DNA of 54,098 nucleotides from JAYODW01 sp038116745 (GCA_038116745.1 JAYODW010000034.1:1-54098); one strand, 5' to 3'. Counted from the stretch's first letter, positions 43,623 to 53,102 are shown. Notes: generated from the sequence alone by a model not told the origin. Made by a program: numbers and translations.

Positions 43623-44147
43623 GTGCTGAATCTTCTGGTAATAGCGGTACTCCTACAGGCGGTCCTGCCGTCGCCGGGGGGTGCTATCTCAGGAGGCCAT
43701 TCAGGGCCGAGCGACCAGAGCAGGGGAGCGCGAAGACGTTTTTTTGCATGCTGTCTGCTGCTTGTAACTCTCCCTGCTGTCGGCGGCGAAGCGGCCTGCA
43801 GCTATCCGGAAACCCGGGCGGACGCAGCGGCTTATTCAACTGCGAGCCTCGATGTTCTGCTTGCCGGGCGGTCCGATGATTTTTTCGCCGCGGTGGAGGA
43901 CTGCGCGCATCCTGGGACCCGCCGCGAAGCACTGGGTCTGGCTTCAGCCCGCGAAAGTTATGCGCATCTCACCGACGCTCGCGGCACGCTGCGCGCTGTC
44001 CGGTTGCTCGACTCGACCAGTTTTGCCCACTCTTTTTTCCGCGTCACCTACGACCTCGCGTTCAACAAGGGCACCTCGCGCCTGATGTTGACCTGGCGAC
44101 GAAAGTCAGTCGCCTGGGCGATCAACCAGGTCATCATCAGCGAGTAG
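43623..44147 (+). CDS. Hypothetical exported protein
   Basis: A frame of 174 residues. GTG 43623 has GAGG seven bases upstream and gives a hydrophobic start LNLLVIAVLLQAVLPSPGGA; a second signal-like stretch ARRRFFACCLLLVTLPAVGG suggests that a later start may be the true one. The mature part (TRREALGLASARESYAHLTD, LTWRRKSVAWAINQVIIS) looks like a small secreted domain, with Tyr-Asp-Leu and Trp-Arg-Arg clusters. I cannot name a family. It is isolated, with 389 bases before the next gene. Confidence 0.55.
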   Translation: MLNLLVIAVLLQAVLPSPGGAISGGHSGPSDQSRGARRRFFACCLLLVTLPAVGGEAACSYPETRADAAAYSTASLDVLLAGRSDDFFAAVEDCAHPGTRREALGLASARESYAHLTDARGTLRAVRLLDSTSFAHSFFRVTYDLAFNKGTSRLMLTWRRKSVAWAINQVIISE

Positions 44148-44536
44148 GCCTGAATACGGGGTGATTGTGGGGGCGGCCTGATTTCCCCAGTCACGCGCGC
44201 GGCCAGCGTTCCGCTGCACAAGGCGCGACTGCATACGCGCTCGTCGCAAAAAGTGCATGGAGGACGGGGGGCGTCAAGCCCTGGCAGACCTCGAACTGAC
44301 CGGTGCGTTGCAAGCCAGCTTGCCAGCAAGCTGTGCCATTACCGTCCGTCTGCCGCAGCGGGGGCTTGAGCTATCCTCCGTGCCGACGTTGCCAGGGGTG
44401 TCGAGTTCATTGGTCAAAACGGGCCAGAGTTCGAGCTCGAAAATCGGACCGCAATCAAGCCACGCTCTCTGACACCAATGTCATTTACGATGCCTCGCAC
44501 GAAGCCGAATCCTCACAGTATCCAGTGTGAACAACG
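44148..44536. other. Intergenic region upstream of the TMTC-like gene
   Basis: No convincing gene in 389 bases. A perfect inverted repeat CAGCTTGC-CA-GCAAGCTG lies at 44316-44333, which may end transcription of the upstream gene or bind a regulator. From about 44400 the sequence becomes richer in A and T, leading into the compositionally distinct gene at 44537. Confidence 0.45.
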
Positions 44537-46090
44537 ATGATCGAGCTCAAACGTGCCTTAAACAATAATCGAGTGCTCGTTGACGGGGTTCTTATATCCG
44601 CAATTATTTTTACCTGTTTTGGCGCCTTGCTGAATGCGGAATTTATTGTCTACGACGATGGTTTTTATATAAACGATATCGTCAAAGGTGGTTTGAATCG
44701 CGACAGTATTCTCTGGTCTTTGACCTCCACCTCTCTGGGGAACTGGCATCCCTTGACCTGGCTCAGCCACGTGCTCAGCGTGGAAATTTTCGGCGACTGG
44801 GCCGGCGGTCATCATCTCGTCAATATTCTGCTCCATCTCGCAAACAGCCTCCTGGTTTACAGCCTTGTATTCAGGCTGGGATGCAGTGCCAACCAATCAC
44901 TGACCATCGCACTGCTGTTCGCCGTCCACCCCACGCATGTGGAATCCGTTGCCTGGATTGCTGAACGCAAAGATGTGCTGTGCCTTTTTTTCTGGCTGCT
45001 GGGGCTGCACAGCTTTCTGCGATTCAGGAAAAGCAAGCATGCCGCCGGGAAATATCAGTCCTTCGTCTATTTCATCGCCGGCCTGATGTGTAAACCAATG
45101 ATTGTCACCTACCCATTTACCCTGGTGCTCATTGACTACTGGCTGGCGGTGAAAAAACGCAATTCGTTTAATCGGGAATGGTTCCGGGAATCGCTGGGGC
45201 TGTTCTGGATTTATTTCCCGCCGATTCTGGCCATCTCTCTGCTGACGCTGGCGACTCAGGATGCGTCAGGCGCTATCGCCGCGCACTCGTTTTTTTCGAA
45301 TCTGCTGTCGGCAACCGCTAACTATCTGCGTTACCTGGTGCATTTTATTTATCCCACGAAGCTGAGCGTACTTTATCCATACGAGGAGACATCGTTTGCG
45401 TTGGCTGCCGCTTCCGTTGCGGTCATTTGTTTGCTTTTGACTGCGGTCTGGCGTCAGAGAAACCGAAAGCCCTATATTCTCTTCGGACTCTCCTGGTACC
45501 TCATCACCTTATTCCCGGTAAGCGGCATCGTTTCCATCGGCACGCATCTGATTGCGGACCGTTATCTGTACGCACCGTCCATCGGGTTGATTTTCTGTGC
45601 CGTTCTGCTGATCGGGAGCTACCTCAGCAGCTCACGGGCGGTACAGGGTGTCATTGCCGGAGTGACAATCGCCGTCTTTTCCATGCAGACGGCAGCTTAT
45701 GTCCAGTGCTGGAAAAACAGCGCTTCGCTTTTCAGCTATTCGATTGCGCACACAGGGAAAAATCCGGTCCTTGAATATAACAGCGGCATTTATTACCGGA
45801 GCGTCGGAGAATATAAAAAAGCGATTACACATTTTTTAAACTATCTGATTGCTGGGATTCAACCGCAGGTCGCAATCAATGAACTGGCGATTGCGTATGA
45901 TTTGGATGGTCAGACCGATATCGCGGTCAAACTGCTCAAGGCGGGGCTGCATGATTATCCGGATGACCCGAAAATGATCAGGAATCTGCGATATCTCAGG
46001 AATCGGGAAAGCACGCCGCAGCCACGCATGGAGCGCTCACACGGTGCCGATCGCATTAGCGGGCGAGCCGACCGCGCCGGGCAGATGTAG
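44537..46090 (+). CDS. TMTC-like multi-spanning membrane protein with TPR tail
   Basis: A 517-residue protein with about ten membrane helices and a C-terminal TPR-like region (YYRSVGEYKKAITHFLNYLI, AYDLDGQTDIAVKLLKAGLH). Conserved loops AEFIVYDDGFYINDIV, LGNWHPLTWLSHVL, HHLVNILLHLANSLLVY and HPTHVESVAWIAERKDV match bacterial relatives of TMTC O-mannosyltransferases (GT-C fold), so it probably transfers sugar from a lipid carrier. The YDD motif is the usual catalytic acid pair. Codons are clearly AT-richer than in neighbouring genes, suggesting transfer. The last 18 codons (46037-46090) overlap the convergent cyclase gene. Confidence 0.82.
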   Translation: MIELKRALNNNRVLVDGVLISAIIFTCFGALLNAEFIVYDDGFYINDIVKGGLNRDSILWSLTSTSLGNWHPLTWLSHVLSVEIFGDWAGGHHLVNILLHLANSLLVYSLVFRLGCSANQSLTIALLFAVHPTHVESVAWIAERKDVLCLFFWLLGLHSFLRFRKSKHAAGKYQSFVYFIAGLMCKPMIVTYPFTLVLIDYWLAVKKRNSFNREWFRESLGLFWIYFPPILAISLLTLATQDASGAIAAHSFFSNLLSATANYLRYLVHFIYPTKLSVLYPYEETSFALAAASVAVICLLLTAVWRQRNRKPYILFGLSWYLITLFPVSGIVSIGTHLIADRYLYAPSIGLIFCAVLLIGSYLSSSRAVQGVIAGVTIAVFSMQTAAYVQCWKNSASLFSYSIAHTGKNPVLEYNSGIYYRSVGEYKKAITHFLNYLIAGIQPQVAINELAIAYDLDGQTDIAVKLLKAGLHDYPDDPKMIRNLRYLRNRESTPQPRMERSHGADRISGRADRAGQM

Positions 46091-47053
46091 GGGAGGTGCA
46101 GTGAGGAAGAAACGGTACCGCCCGTTAGCCGCCAGCCACTCTGCAATCTCGCTGAAGTACCACATCTCACCGAGATGCACGCCGAGCTTGAACAGGCAGT
46201 GCTCGTGCAGCGGCAGGCTGGGGCCGCGCGTAACGCCGGGCTTGAGCCCTTCGTGCTCGAACTCCACAGCGCGGTTGTCGCAGGCGATTGCGGCCAGGCC
46301 CGAGTCGGTGATCCAGGCGAGGATGCGGTCGTCGAAACCATCGAGCGCCGAGCAGTGGGTCTTCGGCAGGTTGCCGGGGACTGCGTCGCCGTAACGCAGC
46401 AGGAGATCTGCGTAACCGGTATAGATGCACAGGATGTCGCCCTGCTCGACTTCGACGCGGTCGAGCTCGAGTATGCGCTGGAGATCGTCGTAGCCCACCG
46501 CCTTGCTGGTATCACCGAAGTGCCGGTTCAGGTTCACTAACACCCCGCGTCCCTGCAGGCCGTGCCGCGCCATGTGTTCGAGCCCGAGGTTCCACGCCCC
46601 GACCTTACCCCAGCGCGGCTCGCCCTGCTCGTTGACGATGGAATGACCGTTGTACTGGACGGGTTCGTCCACCCCGTCCGCATCGGCGTCGAAGAGCGCA
46701 CCGACGTGGCCGAACGAATCCCACTGACTGGAATGCTGGCTCCACAGCGTCACCGCTTCATCACTGACGACCAGCGTGTTGCCCGGCACGAGCGCTTCAA
46801 ATCGGTAGTTGAAGACCGCTTCGCCGTCGCGCACAACAGCCTTGAACTCCGGTGGGAAACGGCGCGGATTGGTTGCGTTTGTGGCCGGCACATCGAGCGG
46901 CAGGCTGAGGCAGAAGCGCTTGCCGGTGCGGATCTCCTGCGCGGCCTTCAGCGTGTTTTCCTGGGTCAGGTAGTTCAGCCGCCCGAGCTGATCATCGTCG
47001 CCAAACTCGCCCCAGTTCGATCCCGCGGGACGCTGTTTCCACTTTGCTGCCAT
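46037..47053 (-). CDS. Cyclase family protein (kynurenine-formamidase-like hydrolase)
   Basis: A 338-residue member of the PF04199 cyclase/kynurenine formamidase family, metal-dependent amide or lactone hydrolases. It begins AAKWKQRPAGSNWGEFGDDD, with RLNYLTQENTLKAAQEIRTG. The metal-binding motif is represented by SSQWDSFGHVGALFDADADG, where the family has HxGTHxDxPxH, so the first His ligands are altered as in the longer bacterial subgroup. AGGAGGT lies seven bases before ATG 47053. Its 3' end overlaps the TMTC-like gene by 54 bases. Confidence 0.83.
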   Translation of the reverse strand: MAAKWKQRPAGSNWGEFGDDDQLGRLNYLTQENTLKAAQEIRTGKRFCLSLPLDVPATNATNPRRFPPEFKAVVRDGEAVFNYRFEALVPGNTLVVSDEAVTLWSQHSSQWDSFGHVGALFDADADGVDEPVQYNGHSIVNEQGEPRWGKVGAWNLGLEHMARHGLQGRGVLVNLNRHFGDTSKAVGYDDLQRILELDRVEVEQGDILCIYTGYADLLLRYGDAVPGNLPKTHCSALDGFDDRILAWITDSGLAAIACDNRAVEFEHEGLKPGVTRGPSLPLHEHCLFKLGVHLGEMWYFSEIAEWLAANGRYRFFLTAPPLHLPGAVGSPANAIGTV

Positions 47054-47327
47054 ATGCGCCACCTCCTGTCGGTCGACGTCCAGAAAGGCTCCATTGTGCC
47101 TGTGCATTGCGCGGCCGCGACGGCGCCTCGGATGTCAGTCGGTAACGGTGTGGGCAAGCAGCATGCTCGGGGAGCGCCGGGAGCGGTTCTGTGCCTGCGC
47201 TGGCGTCGACAGCGGGCCTGCAGGCGTCGCCGTGAAGGCGGTTTGCCGGACTCGCTGTGACGTGACCGACGTCAGCGTTGGCATCCGGTTTTTTGCAGTC
47301 GGCCCGTCCCGGCTGGCGCGGATTGGA

Positions 47328-48248
47328 TCAGTCCATCTGCCCGTACATCCGCTCGCCGGCGACCGGCATTTCCGCGGTCAGGATGTTGTTGCTGAGCGAG
47401 TTGGTGATGAACAGGGTCCGTCCGTCCTTGCCGCCGAAAGCGATATTGGTGGTGAGCAGGCCCCCGTCGCACGAGGTGATGCGATGGGTCGGCAGGCCGA
47501 GCGGAGACCAGATCCAGACCGAGCCGAAACCCGCATGGGCGACGATGACGTTGCCCGCGCTGTCGACGGCCATGCCGTCGGGTCCCCAGCCGCCGATGAG
47601 CTGGCAGAACAGCCCCACGCGGTTCACCGAGCCATCGGGGTCGATTGGCACCCGCCAGACGGCGTTGGCTCGCGTGACGGCGAGGTAAAGCTGATCTTCG
47701 CTCGGACTCATCACCAGGCCGTTGGGGCTGGGAATGTTGTCGATCAGGCAGCTGAGCGTGCCGTCGGTCGCGTAGCGGAACAGACGGCCGGTGGGGTCAT
47801 GCAGGCCGGTTGCGCCCTGGTCGGTAAAGTAGAGATCGCCGTTGGAGGCGAAGAACAGGTCGTTCGGTCCCTTGAAACCCGGTAGCTGGTCGGGACCGAT
47901 CAAGGTCTCGACCGCACCGTTTACCGGGTCGACCACCAGAATGCCCTGGAAACGATCGGCGACGAACAGGCGACCGTCCCGATGCAGTTTCAGGCCATTG
48001 GGCGCACCGTTGTACTGCGTGACGACGCTAAATTCGCCGTCGGGGGAAACGCAGAAAATGCGGCCGTGTGCGATGTCGACGCAGTAGAGGTTTCCCTCCC
48101 GGTCGAACGACGGCCCCTCGAGGAACGAACCGACCGGGCGGCCGTGAAACAGGTCGCGCACGAAACGGCTGTCGCGGTTGGTCAGCAACAGCTCGTCCGG
48201 CAGAGCGGTCCACACGCGGCTTTCGATCAATTCAGGTTCCGGCACCAT
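47328..48248 (-). CDS. SMP-30/gluconolactonase-like lactonase
   Basis: A 306-residue six-bladed propeller lactonase. The three metal-ligand motifs are present: EGP (FLEGPSFDREG), NGL (SPNGLVMSPSEDQ) and PDGM (WGPDGMAVDSAG). It is longer and only distantly related to the protein at 1242-2126. AAGGA lies about 12 bases before ATG 48248. It follows the acetolactate synthase gene on the same strand after 132 bases and precedes the cyclase-family hydrolase on that side. Likely role: lactone opening in a catabolic pathway. Confidence 0.87.
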   Translation of the reverse strand: MVPEPELIESRVWTALPDELLLTNRDSRFVRDLFHGRPVGSFLEGPSFDREGNLYCVDIAHGRIFCVSPDGEFSVVTQYNGAPNGLKLHRDGRLFVADRFQGILVVDPVNGAVETLIGPDQLPGFKGPNDLFFASNGDLYFTDQGATGLHDPTGRLFRYATDGTLSCLIDNIPSPNGLVMSPSEDQLYLAVTRANAVWRVPIDPDGSVNRVGLFCQLIGGWGPDGMAVDSAGNVIVAHAGFGSVWIWSPLGLPTHRITSCDGGLLTTNIAFGGKDGRTLFITNSLSNNILTAEMPVAGERMYGQMD

Positions 48249-48380
48249 GGCGTCTCTATCCTTCGTGGTCTCTGAAGAGAGTTATTGATAGCGGCAACGG
48301 CGGCAAGGATCAGCCATGAAGTCTTGCCCGAAACCGTCTGCCGAACGTTGCGAGCGTCAGCGCGGACCTAAGTTCCCGCG

Positions 48381-50231
48381 TTACGGTCCCGGCGCGTCGG
48401 GCTTGAGAATAATGTCGCGATAAGTCCCGCCTGCCGGGATCATGGGGTAGACGTTGTCTTCCCGCGCGACGATGACGTCGACCAGATACGGCTCGTCCGG
48501 ATCAGCCAGCATGCGCGTGAACGCTCCTTCAAGCCCTTCTGCATCGGTCACGCGCTCGGCTGCGACGCGATAGCCGGCAGCAATGGTGACGAAGTCCGGG
48601 TAGATGTCGTCCTCGAGCCGCTTAACGCTGGTCGGGTCGGACAGCGAGGAACTGGCACGATGCTTGGCGTAAATCATGTCCTGCCATTGCCGGACCATGC
48701 CGAGCCACTGGTTGTTGATACAGACGATCTTGACCCCCAGTCCGTAGCGGTGGCAGGTCGACAGTTCATGAATGCTCATATTCAGACTACCGTCGCCATC
48801 GATATCGATCACCAGACGCTCCGGGGCGCCGACCTTCGCGCCGATGGCCGCCGGCAGGCCGTAACCCATGGTGCCGAAGCCGGAGCTCGACAGGAATGAT
48901 CGGGGGCGCATGACGTCGTAATGCTGCATGGCCCACATCTGGTGCTGCCCTACGCCGACCGTGACCAGGGCCTCGCCAGCAGTCATGCGGGACAGCGTGG
49001 CGATCGCAGCCGGCCCGCACAGTGCGTCCTGGTGCGGAACAGCCAGCGGGTGGTGTCGTTTCAAACCGTCGAGACGGTCGCGCCAGGCTGTGTAATCTCC
49101 CGCTGTCGACGCCTGCAGGAGCTGGGTCAGGGCGACACCGAGATCCGCGGTGATACCGAGGGTGACGACCTTGTTCTTGTCGATCTCACTGCGATCAATG
49201 TCGATATGGATGATTTCACCGTGTTCGATGAATGCATCGACCCGGCCGGTCACCCGATCGTCAAAGCGCACACCCAGCGCAATCACGAGGTCGGCCTCGT
49301 TGACGGCCACGTTGGCCGTGTAGCTGCCGTGCATCCCGAGAACGTGCAGCCACAGAGGATGATCTGCGGGCACGGCGCCGAGCCCCATGATGGTGGTGGT
49401 GATGGGGCACTGGAGTTTCTCCGCGAGTTCGACGAGGACTGTTTCCGTCCCGCTTGTCACGACGCCGCCGCCGGCGTAAATCACCGGACGCCTGGCCTCT
49501 GCAATCATCCGCACGCACTGGCGCAGCTGAGACTCGGGTATGCCGCTGACCGGGCTCTCCGGGGGATCAATCACGGCTGGAATGCGCGGTGGGGCATAGC
49601 GCCCGTCGGCGTCACGCGGGTAGTGCTGCTGGACGTCCTTGGGCAGGTCAATCAGCACCGGGCCGGGTCGGTTGCCCGCGGCGAGCGCGAAGGCGCGCCG
49701 CACAACCCGCGGGATATCGGCGACGTGCCGCGCCTGGATCGCGTCCTTCGTGACCGGCCGCACGATGCTGACGATGTCCGCCTCCTGGAACGCATTCCTG
49801 CCCAGCAGATGGCTCGGCACGTTGCCGGTGATGGCGACGATCGGGGTTGAATCGGAGTTGGCATCGGCGATGCCCGTCACCAGGTTGCAGGCCCCGGGGC
49901 CGGAGGTGGCAAGACAGACCCCGACCCGACCGGTCGCCCGGGCGTAGCCCTGCGCGGCGTGCACGGCGCCCTGTTCGTGTTCGGTGCGGTAACAGCGGAT
50001 CCCTGATGGCTCAAGGACATCGAATATTTCCAGATTCGCGCCGCCCGGATAGCCGAACAGGCAGTCGACGCCTTCGGCGCGCAGCGCGTCGGCGAGGATG
50101 GCTGCGCCGCGTCTGGCCTGCGCGCGATCGGCCGGGTCGATGTCACTCAGGGGCGCCCCGGTGACCGAGGCGATATCGTCATAGGTAATGACGTCGCCGC
50201 GCGGTGCAGTACCCGATTTGCTGTCTGACAT
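48381..50231 (-). CDS. Acetolactate synthase-like thiamine-diphosphate enzyme, large subunit
   Basis: A 616-residue ThDP enzyme matching the biosynthetic acetolactate synthase large subunit (IlvB/IlvI). The catalytic glutamate is Glu84 in YRTEHEQGAVHAAQGYARAT. The ThDP motif IDIDGDGSLNMSIHEL runs to CINNQWLGMVRQWQDMIY, which matches biosynthetic enzymes. The N-terminus has about 37 extra residues compared with E. coli IlvI. No regulatory subunit (ilvN/ilvH), ilvC or branched-chain leader peptide lies nearby, so a standard operon is absent. AAGGAC precedes ATG 50231. A catabolic pyruvate-decarboxylating role is possible. Confidence 0.87.
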   Translation of the reverse strand: MSDSKSGTAPRGDVITYDDIASVTGAPLSDIDPADRAQARRGAAILADALRAEGVDCLFGYPGGANLEIFDVLEPSGIRCYRTEHEQGAVHAAQGYARATGRVGVCLATSGPGACNLVTGIADANSDSTPIVAITGNVPSHLLGRNAFQEADIVSIVRPVTKDAIQARHVADIPRVVRRAFALAAGNRPGPVLIDLPKDVQQHYPRDADGRYAPPRIPAVIDPPESPVSGIPESQLRQCVRMIAEARRPVIYAGGGVVTSGTETVLVELAEKLQCPITTTIMGLGAVPADHPLWLHVLGMHGSYTANVAVNEADLVIALGVRFDDRVTGRVDAFIEHGEIIHIDIDRSEIDKNKVVTLGITADLGVALTQLLQASTAGDYTAWRDRLDGLKRHHPLAVPHQDALCGPAAIATLSRMTAGEALVTVGVGQHQMWAMQHYDVMRPRSFLSSSGFGTMGYGLPAAIGAKVGAPERLVIDIDGDGSLNMSIHELSTCHRYGLGVKIVCINNQWLGMVRQWQDMIYAKHRASSSLSDPTSVKRLEDDIYPDFVTIAAGYRVAAERVTDAEGLEGAFTRMLADPDEPYLVDVIVAREDNVYPMIPAGGTYRDIILKPDAPGP

Positions 50232-50777
50232 TTCTGCAGTCCTTGTTGCCTGTTGTCGGCGCGTTTAATTCCGACTGTGTATGGTAGTGAATGTTCGTAG
50301 AGCACAGGCATCGAAACCCGCACGATGGTCGGTGTTAAAGGTGTTAACGAATTGACGGGCCGGTGACATTGCCCCGGAAAAACGCCTCCGCGGCCGGATT
50401 TTCGCGAGGCGTTGCTATGGGGTGTGCTGGGCGCAGCAGGGCGCGGTGTGACCCGTCGGCAGGCCAATGGTTTTCGATCGCCGAGCGGCATCGTGCGCTG
50501 TTAGGAGCCCGGACCCGGATGGCGACAGCGCCGTTCAGCGTTGAGCGACAGGCGTGATAGGGTCGGCGCTGATATGTGCTCGAAGCTCGCGCCAGGTAAT
50601 GTCGCCCCGACCGTGACCGATAAAGAACCATCGGATCAGCGCCTGCAGAAAAATACGGGCGTTGCGCAATCGCTGGTTGAGGCGGGGTTCGCACGGCGAA
50701 TATGTGCTGTCTGCACGAAACCCGGGGTGGCGCAGCCCCTGGTGCTGGGCGCCTGAGAATTCGCGAGGTCGGTTGTA
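50232..50777. other. Long divergent intergenic region with GGTGTTAA repeats
   Basis: 546 bases between acetolactate synthase and adenylate cyclase, both reading outward. No credible gene is seen. A direct repeat GGTGTTAA-A-GGTGTTAA lies at 50331-50347, about 100 bases upstream of the acetolactate synthase start, a plausible operator position. Short frames in this stretch have no family features. Confidence 0.4.
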
Positions 50778-51995
50778 GTGCAACGCGAGATTAATCGACG
50801 CGGTCTGCTCGGCTCTGAGAATGCCTGGTCGCTCGCGCCCATAGCGGCCTGGCTTGCTATCGAGGGGCGGCTGCTGGTCGATCCGGTCATGCTGCTCGAG
50901 CGGCTCGCCGAACGGCTAGATGCGGTCGGCGCCAAGCTCGACCGACTCGGATTCACCCTGGGCACCATTCATCCCCAGATCCTCGCCTGGGGCGTGTTCT
51001 GGACGCGTGACGGCGGCGCTGCGGAATCCGCGGGCTGGCACGGTGTTGAGCACAGCGACGCCTATACTGGCAGCCCGGTGCAATTCGTGCGGGAGCAGCG
51101 GCGCCCTTTCCGACAGCGGCTCGACGTTCTGGACCCGGTGGGTGATCACGCGGTGCTGCACGAGCTTCGCGCTGGCGGTATGACGGACTATGTGGCGCTG
51201 CCGATAATCTTCGGCTCTGGCGCGGTCAATTTCCTGACGGTGTCGACCGCAGGCGCAGCTGGCTTCAGCGATGACGATCTTGATCGTTTTGAAGCGTTGT
51301 CCAATCTGCTCGCACCGATTCTTGAAATCCTGCACGGCCGCCGCCTGACGCTGGGGCTGCTCGACACCTTTGTCGGACCGCGGATCGGCGCGCGGATTCT
51401 CGATGGCCAGGTCAAGCGCGGGGACGGCGATCGTATCGAAGCTGCTTTCTGGTACTCCGATCTGCGCGGTTTCACTGCGCTCAGTGAAACGCTGCCGGCG
51501 CCGGAGCTGCTCATCCTGCTCAATACCTACTTTGAGAACTGCGCCGCAGCGGCGGCCGCACGTGGCGGTGAGATCCTGCAGTTCATCGGCGACGCCATTC
51601 TGATTGTGTTCGAGATCACGCAGCCGCAGGACGAGAGGGTGGTGTGTGAGGCTGCGCTGGACGCAGCCGTCGATGCGTTCGCGTCAATCGCCGTGGTCAA
51701 CCACCGACGGCGCGCGCAGGGGCAGCCTGAGATCGCGTTCGGGCTCGGCCTGCACAAAGGTACGGTAACCCACGCCAACGTCGGCTCACCGGACCGCCTC
51801 GCGTTCAACGTTATCGGCCCGGCGGTCAACAAGACCGCGCGGCTGCAGGCGCTGACCAAAGACGCCGGTGTGCCCCTGCTCCTGTCGCAGGAGCTGGCTG
51901 CACGGGTACGGCGCCCGGTACGCTCGATCGGGCACTTCGACCTGCGCGGCGTCAGCGGACCGCAGGAGATGTTTACGCTGGAGGCGGAGCTGTGA
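50778..51995 (+). CDS. Class III adenylate/guanylate cyclase with N-terminal sensor domain
   Basis: A 405-residue soluble protein. Residues 1-200 resemble a GAF-like sensor (GGMTDYVALPIIFGSGAVNF, then AAGFSDDDLDRFEALSNLLA). Residues 225-400 form a class III nucleotide cyclase domain with metal aspartates in AAFWYSDLRGFTALSE and LQFIGDAILIVFE, and a transition-state Asn/Arg pair in NVIGPAVNKTARLQAL. The usual GDG is GDA here. The start is GTG 50778 with GAGG upstream. It probably makes cAMP in response to a bound small molecule. It stands alone, divergent from acetolactate synthase. Confidence 0.87.
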   Translation: MQREINRRGLLGSENAWSLAPIAAWLAIEGRLLVDPVMLLERLAERLDAVGAKLDRLGFTLGTIHPQILAWGVFWTRDGGAAESAGWHGVEHSDAYTGSPVQFVREQRRPFRQRLDVLDPVGDHAVLHELRAGGMTDYVALPIIFGSGAVNFLTVSTAGAAGFSDDDLDRFEALSNLLAPILEILHGRRLTLGLLDTFVGPRIGARILDGQVKRGDGDRIEAAFWYSDLRGFTALSETLPAPELLILLNTYFENCAAAAAARGGEILQFIGDAILIVFEITQPQDERVVCEAALDAAVDAFASIAVVNHRRRAQGQPEIAFGLGLHKGTVTHANVGSPDRLAFNVIGPAVNKTARLQALTKDAGVPLLLSQELAARVRRPVRSIGHFDLRGVSGPQEMFTLEAEL

Positions 51996-52306
51996 AGAGG
52001 CCCGATCCGGCAGGATTGTCGCCATTGCTTTCTTTCCTAGAGCGTGCCGGAAGTGTCTTGTGGGCCGGCAGGTTTTCGACAAGCTTCGAGGTGGTGTGTC
52101 CAGGGTCACAAGGGTCGCTTCGGTTCGATGCGGAGAGCCCACACTCTTGACTTCATGCCGCCGCGACGTGGCGAGTTCTTTCTATGCTCCAGGCATATGA
52201 GCGAAAATCGGGCGCGCCCTTGGTCCGCGAGCGCAGGAAAATTCTGCCAGTCTTTTTTTTAACGCATTGGAAATTTCCGATGCCGACAGCGAGGTAAAAG
52301 AAGCTG
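51996..52306. other. Intergenic region between cyclase and cupin genes
   Basis: 311 bases without a supported gene. The only clear element is the hairpin plus T tract at 52233-52260. Confidence 0.45.
52233..52260 (+). terminator. Possible intrinsic terminator
   Basis: GCAGGA (52233-52238) pairs with TTCTGC (52242-52247), including one G-T pair, around AAA, followed after three bases by a T-rich run to 52260. This is the only hairpin with a T tract that I found near a gene end. It lies 240 bases after the cyclase stop and 46 bases before the cupin start, so it could instead act as an attenuator in the cupin leader. Confidence 0.4.
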
Positions 52307-52753
52307 ATGATTACTTCTCCTCTTGTCATTACTCCGGACAATCGTCCGAGAGCGCTTGATGTGTTTGGAACAGCCGTAACGGTGCTGGGATTCGCCTCTC
52401 AGATGGGGGGATACGGCATCACCTACCAGGAAGGTCCCGAAGGAAGCGGACCTCCGCCCCACAGCCACGACTGGGATGAGGCATTTTTCGTGTTGTCCGG
52501 AGAAATCCGCTTCCTGTGCGGAGAACAGACGCAGGTGTGCGCGGCAGGAACGCTCGTGCACATTCCAAAACACACCACGCATGGATTCGCGTACTGCGCC
52601 GGTGGTGGCTCCATGCTCGAATTTACGAGCCGTGAAAGTAAGTCCGCCGAGATGTTCACAGACATTGACGCGGAAATTGATTCAGAGCATCCGGATATCC
52701 AGAAAGCGCTCAAAGTGCTGGCGCGTTACGGCTTGAAAGTTTCGCCTCCGTAG
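52307..52753 (+). CDS. Cupin domain protein
   Basis: A 148-residue single-domain cupin. Cupin motif 1 is GSGPPPHSHDWDEAFFVLSG, with the expected HxH and a Glu metal ligand, and motif 2 is AGTLVHIPKHTTHGFAYCAG with the final His. The remainder ends in a helix IQKALKVLARYGLKV. It may be a metal-dependent dioxygenase-like or binding protein; the family does not allow more. Codons are somewhat less GC-biased than the genes before it. Confidence 0.82.
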   Translation: MITSPLVITPDNRPRALDVFGTAVTVLGFASQMGGYGITYQEGPEGSGPPPHSHDWDEAFFVLSGEIRFLCGEQTQVCAAGTLVHIPKHTTHGFAYCAGGGSMLEFTSRESKSAEMFTDIDAEIDSEHPDIQKALKVLARYGLKVSPP

Positions 52754-52992
52754 CAGCCGGAAGTTTCAGCTCGCGCCATCAAAGCCCTGGCAGGGCGCGG
52801 CGCTCATCCGCGACCGATGAATACCTTCCGGGATGCTGCGCTTAGCGCAATTCGGGGCGCTGTGCGGTGGGTCCGGGGAGGTTGTGGGAGCGGGGATGAC
52901 AGGCCGCTTTTTGCGTTGTCGAGCCAGGGTGGCGCAATCCTGACGGCCACCTGGCAGGTGCCGCTTCGACAATCACTCTTCCAAATTACCCA

Positions 52993-53024
52993 ACCCCGTT
53001 TTAAAAACAGACGAAAAGCGGGGT
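52993..53024. repeat. Inverted repeat, terminator-like
   Basis: ACCCCGTTTT (52993-53002) is complementary to AAAAGCGGGGT (53014-53024) with a one-base bulge, giving a hairpin with A/T-rich top. It lies 240 bases after the cupin gene, in a stretch without genes (52754-53102). Confidence 0.45.
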
Positions 53025-53102
53025 GACCTTAGACATCCTTCGTGCTTTCAAAGCCCTGCGCCGCTAAGGACACAGCGTTTCAAGCGTGCAGCGGGGGTAA
53101 AC

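Noticed and set aside
50232..50361. Branched-chain amino-acid leader peptide or attenuator before acetolactate synthase
   Set aside because: No short frame rich in Ile, Val or Leu codons and no paired hairpins were found.
50535..50783. An 82-residue minus-strand frame in the long intergenic region
   Set aside because: No ribosome-binding site, membrane segment or recognisable motif; it overlaps the adenylate cyclase start.
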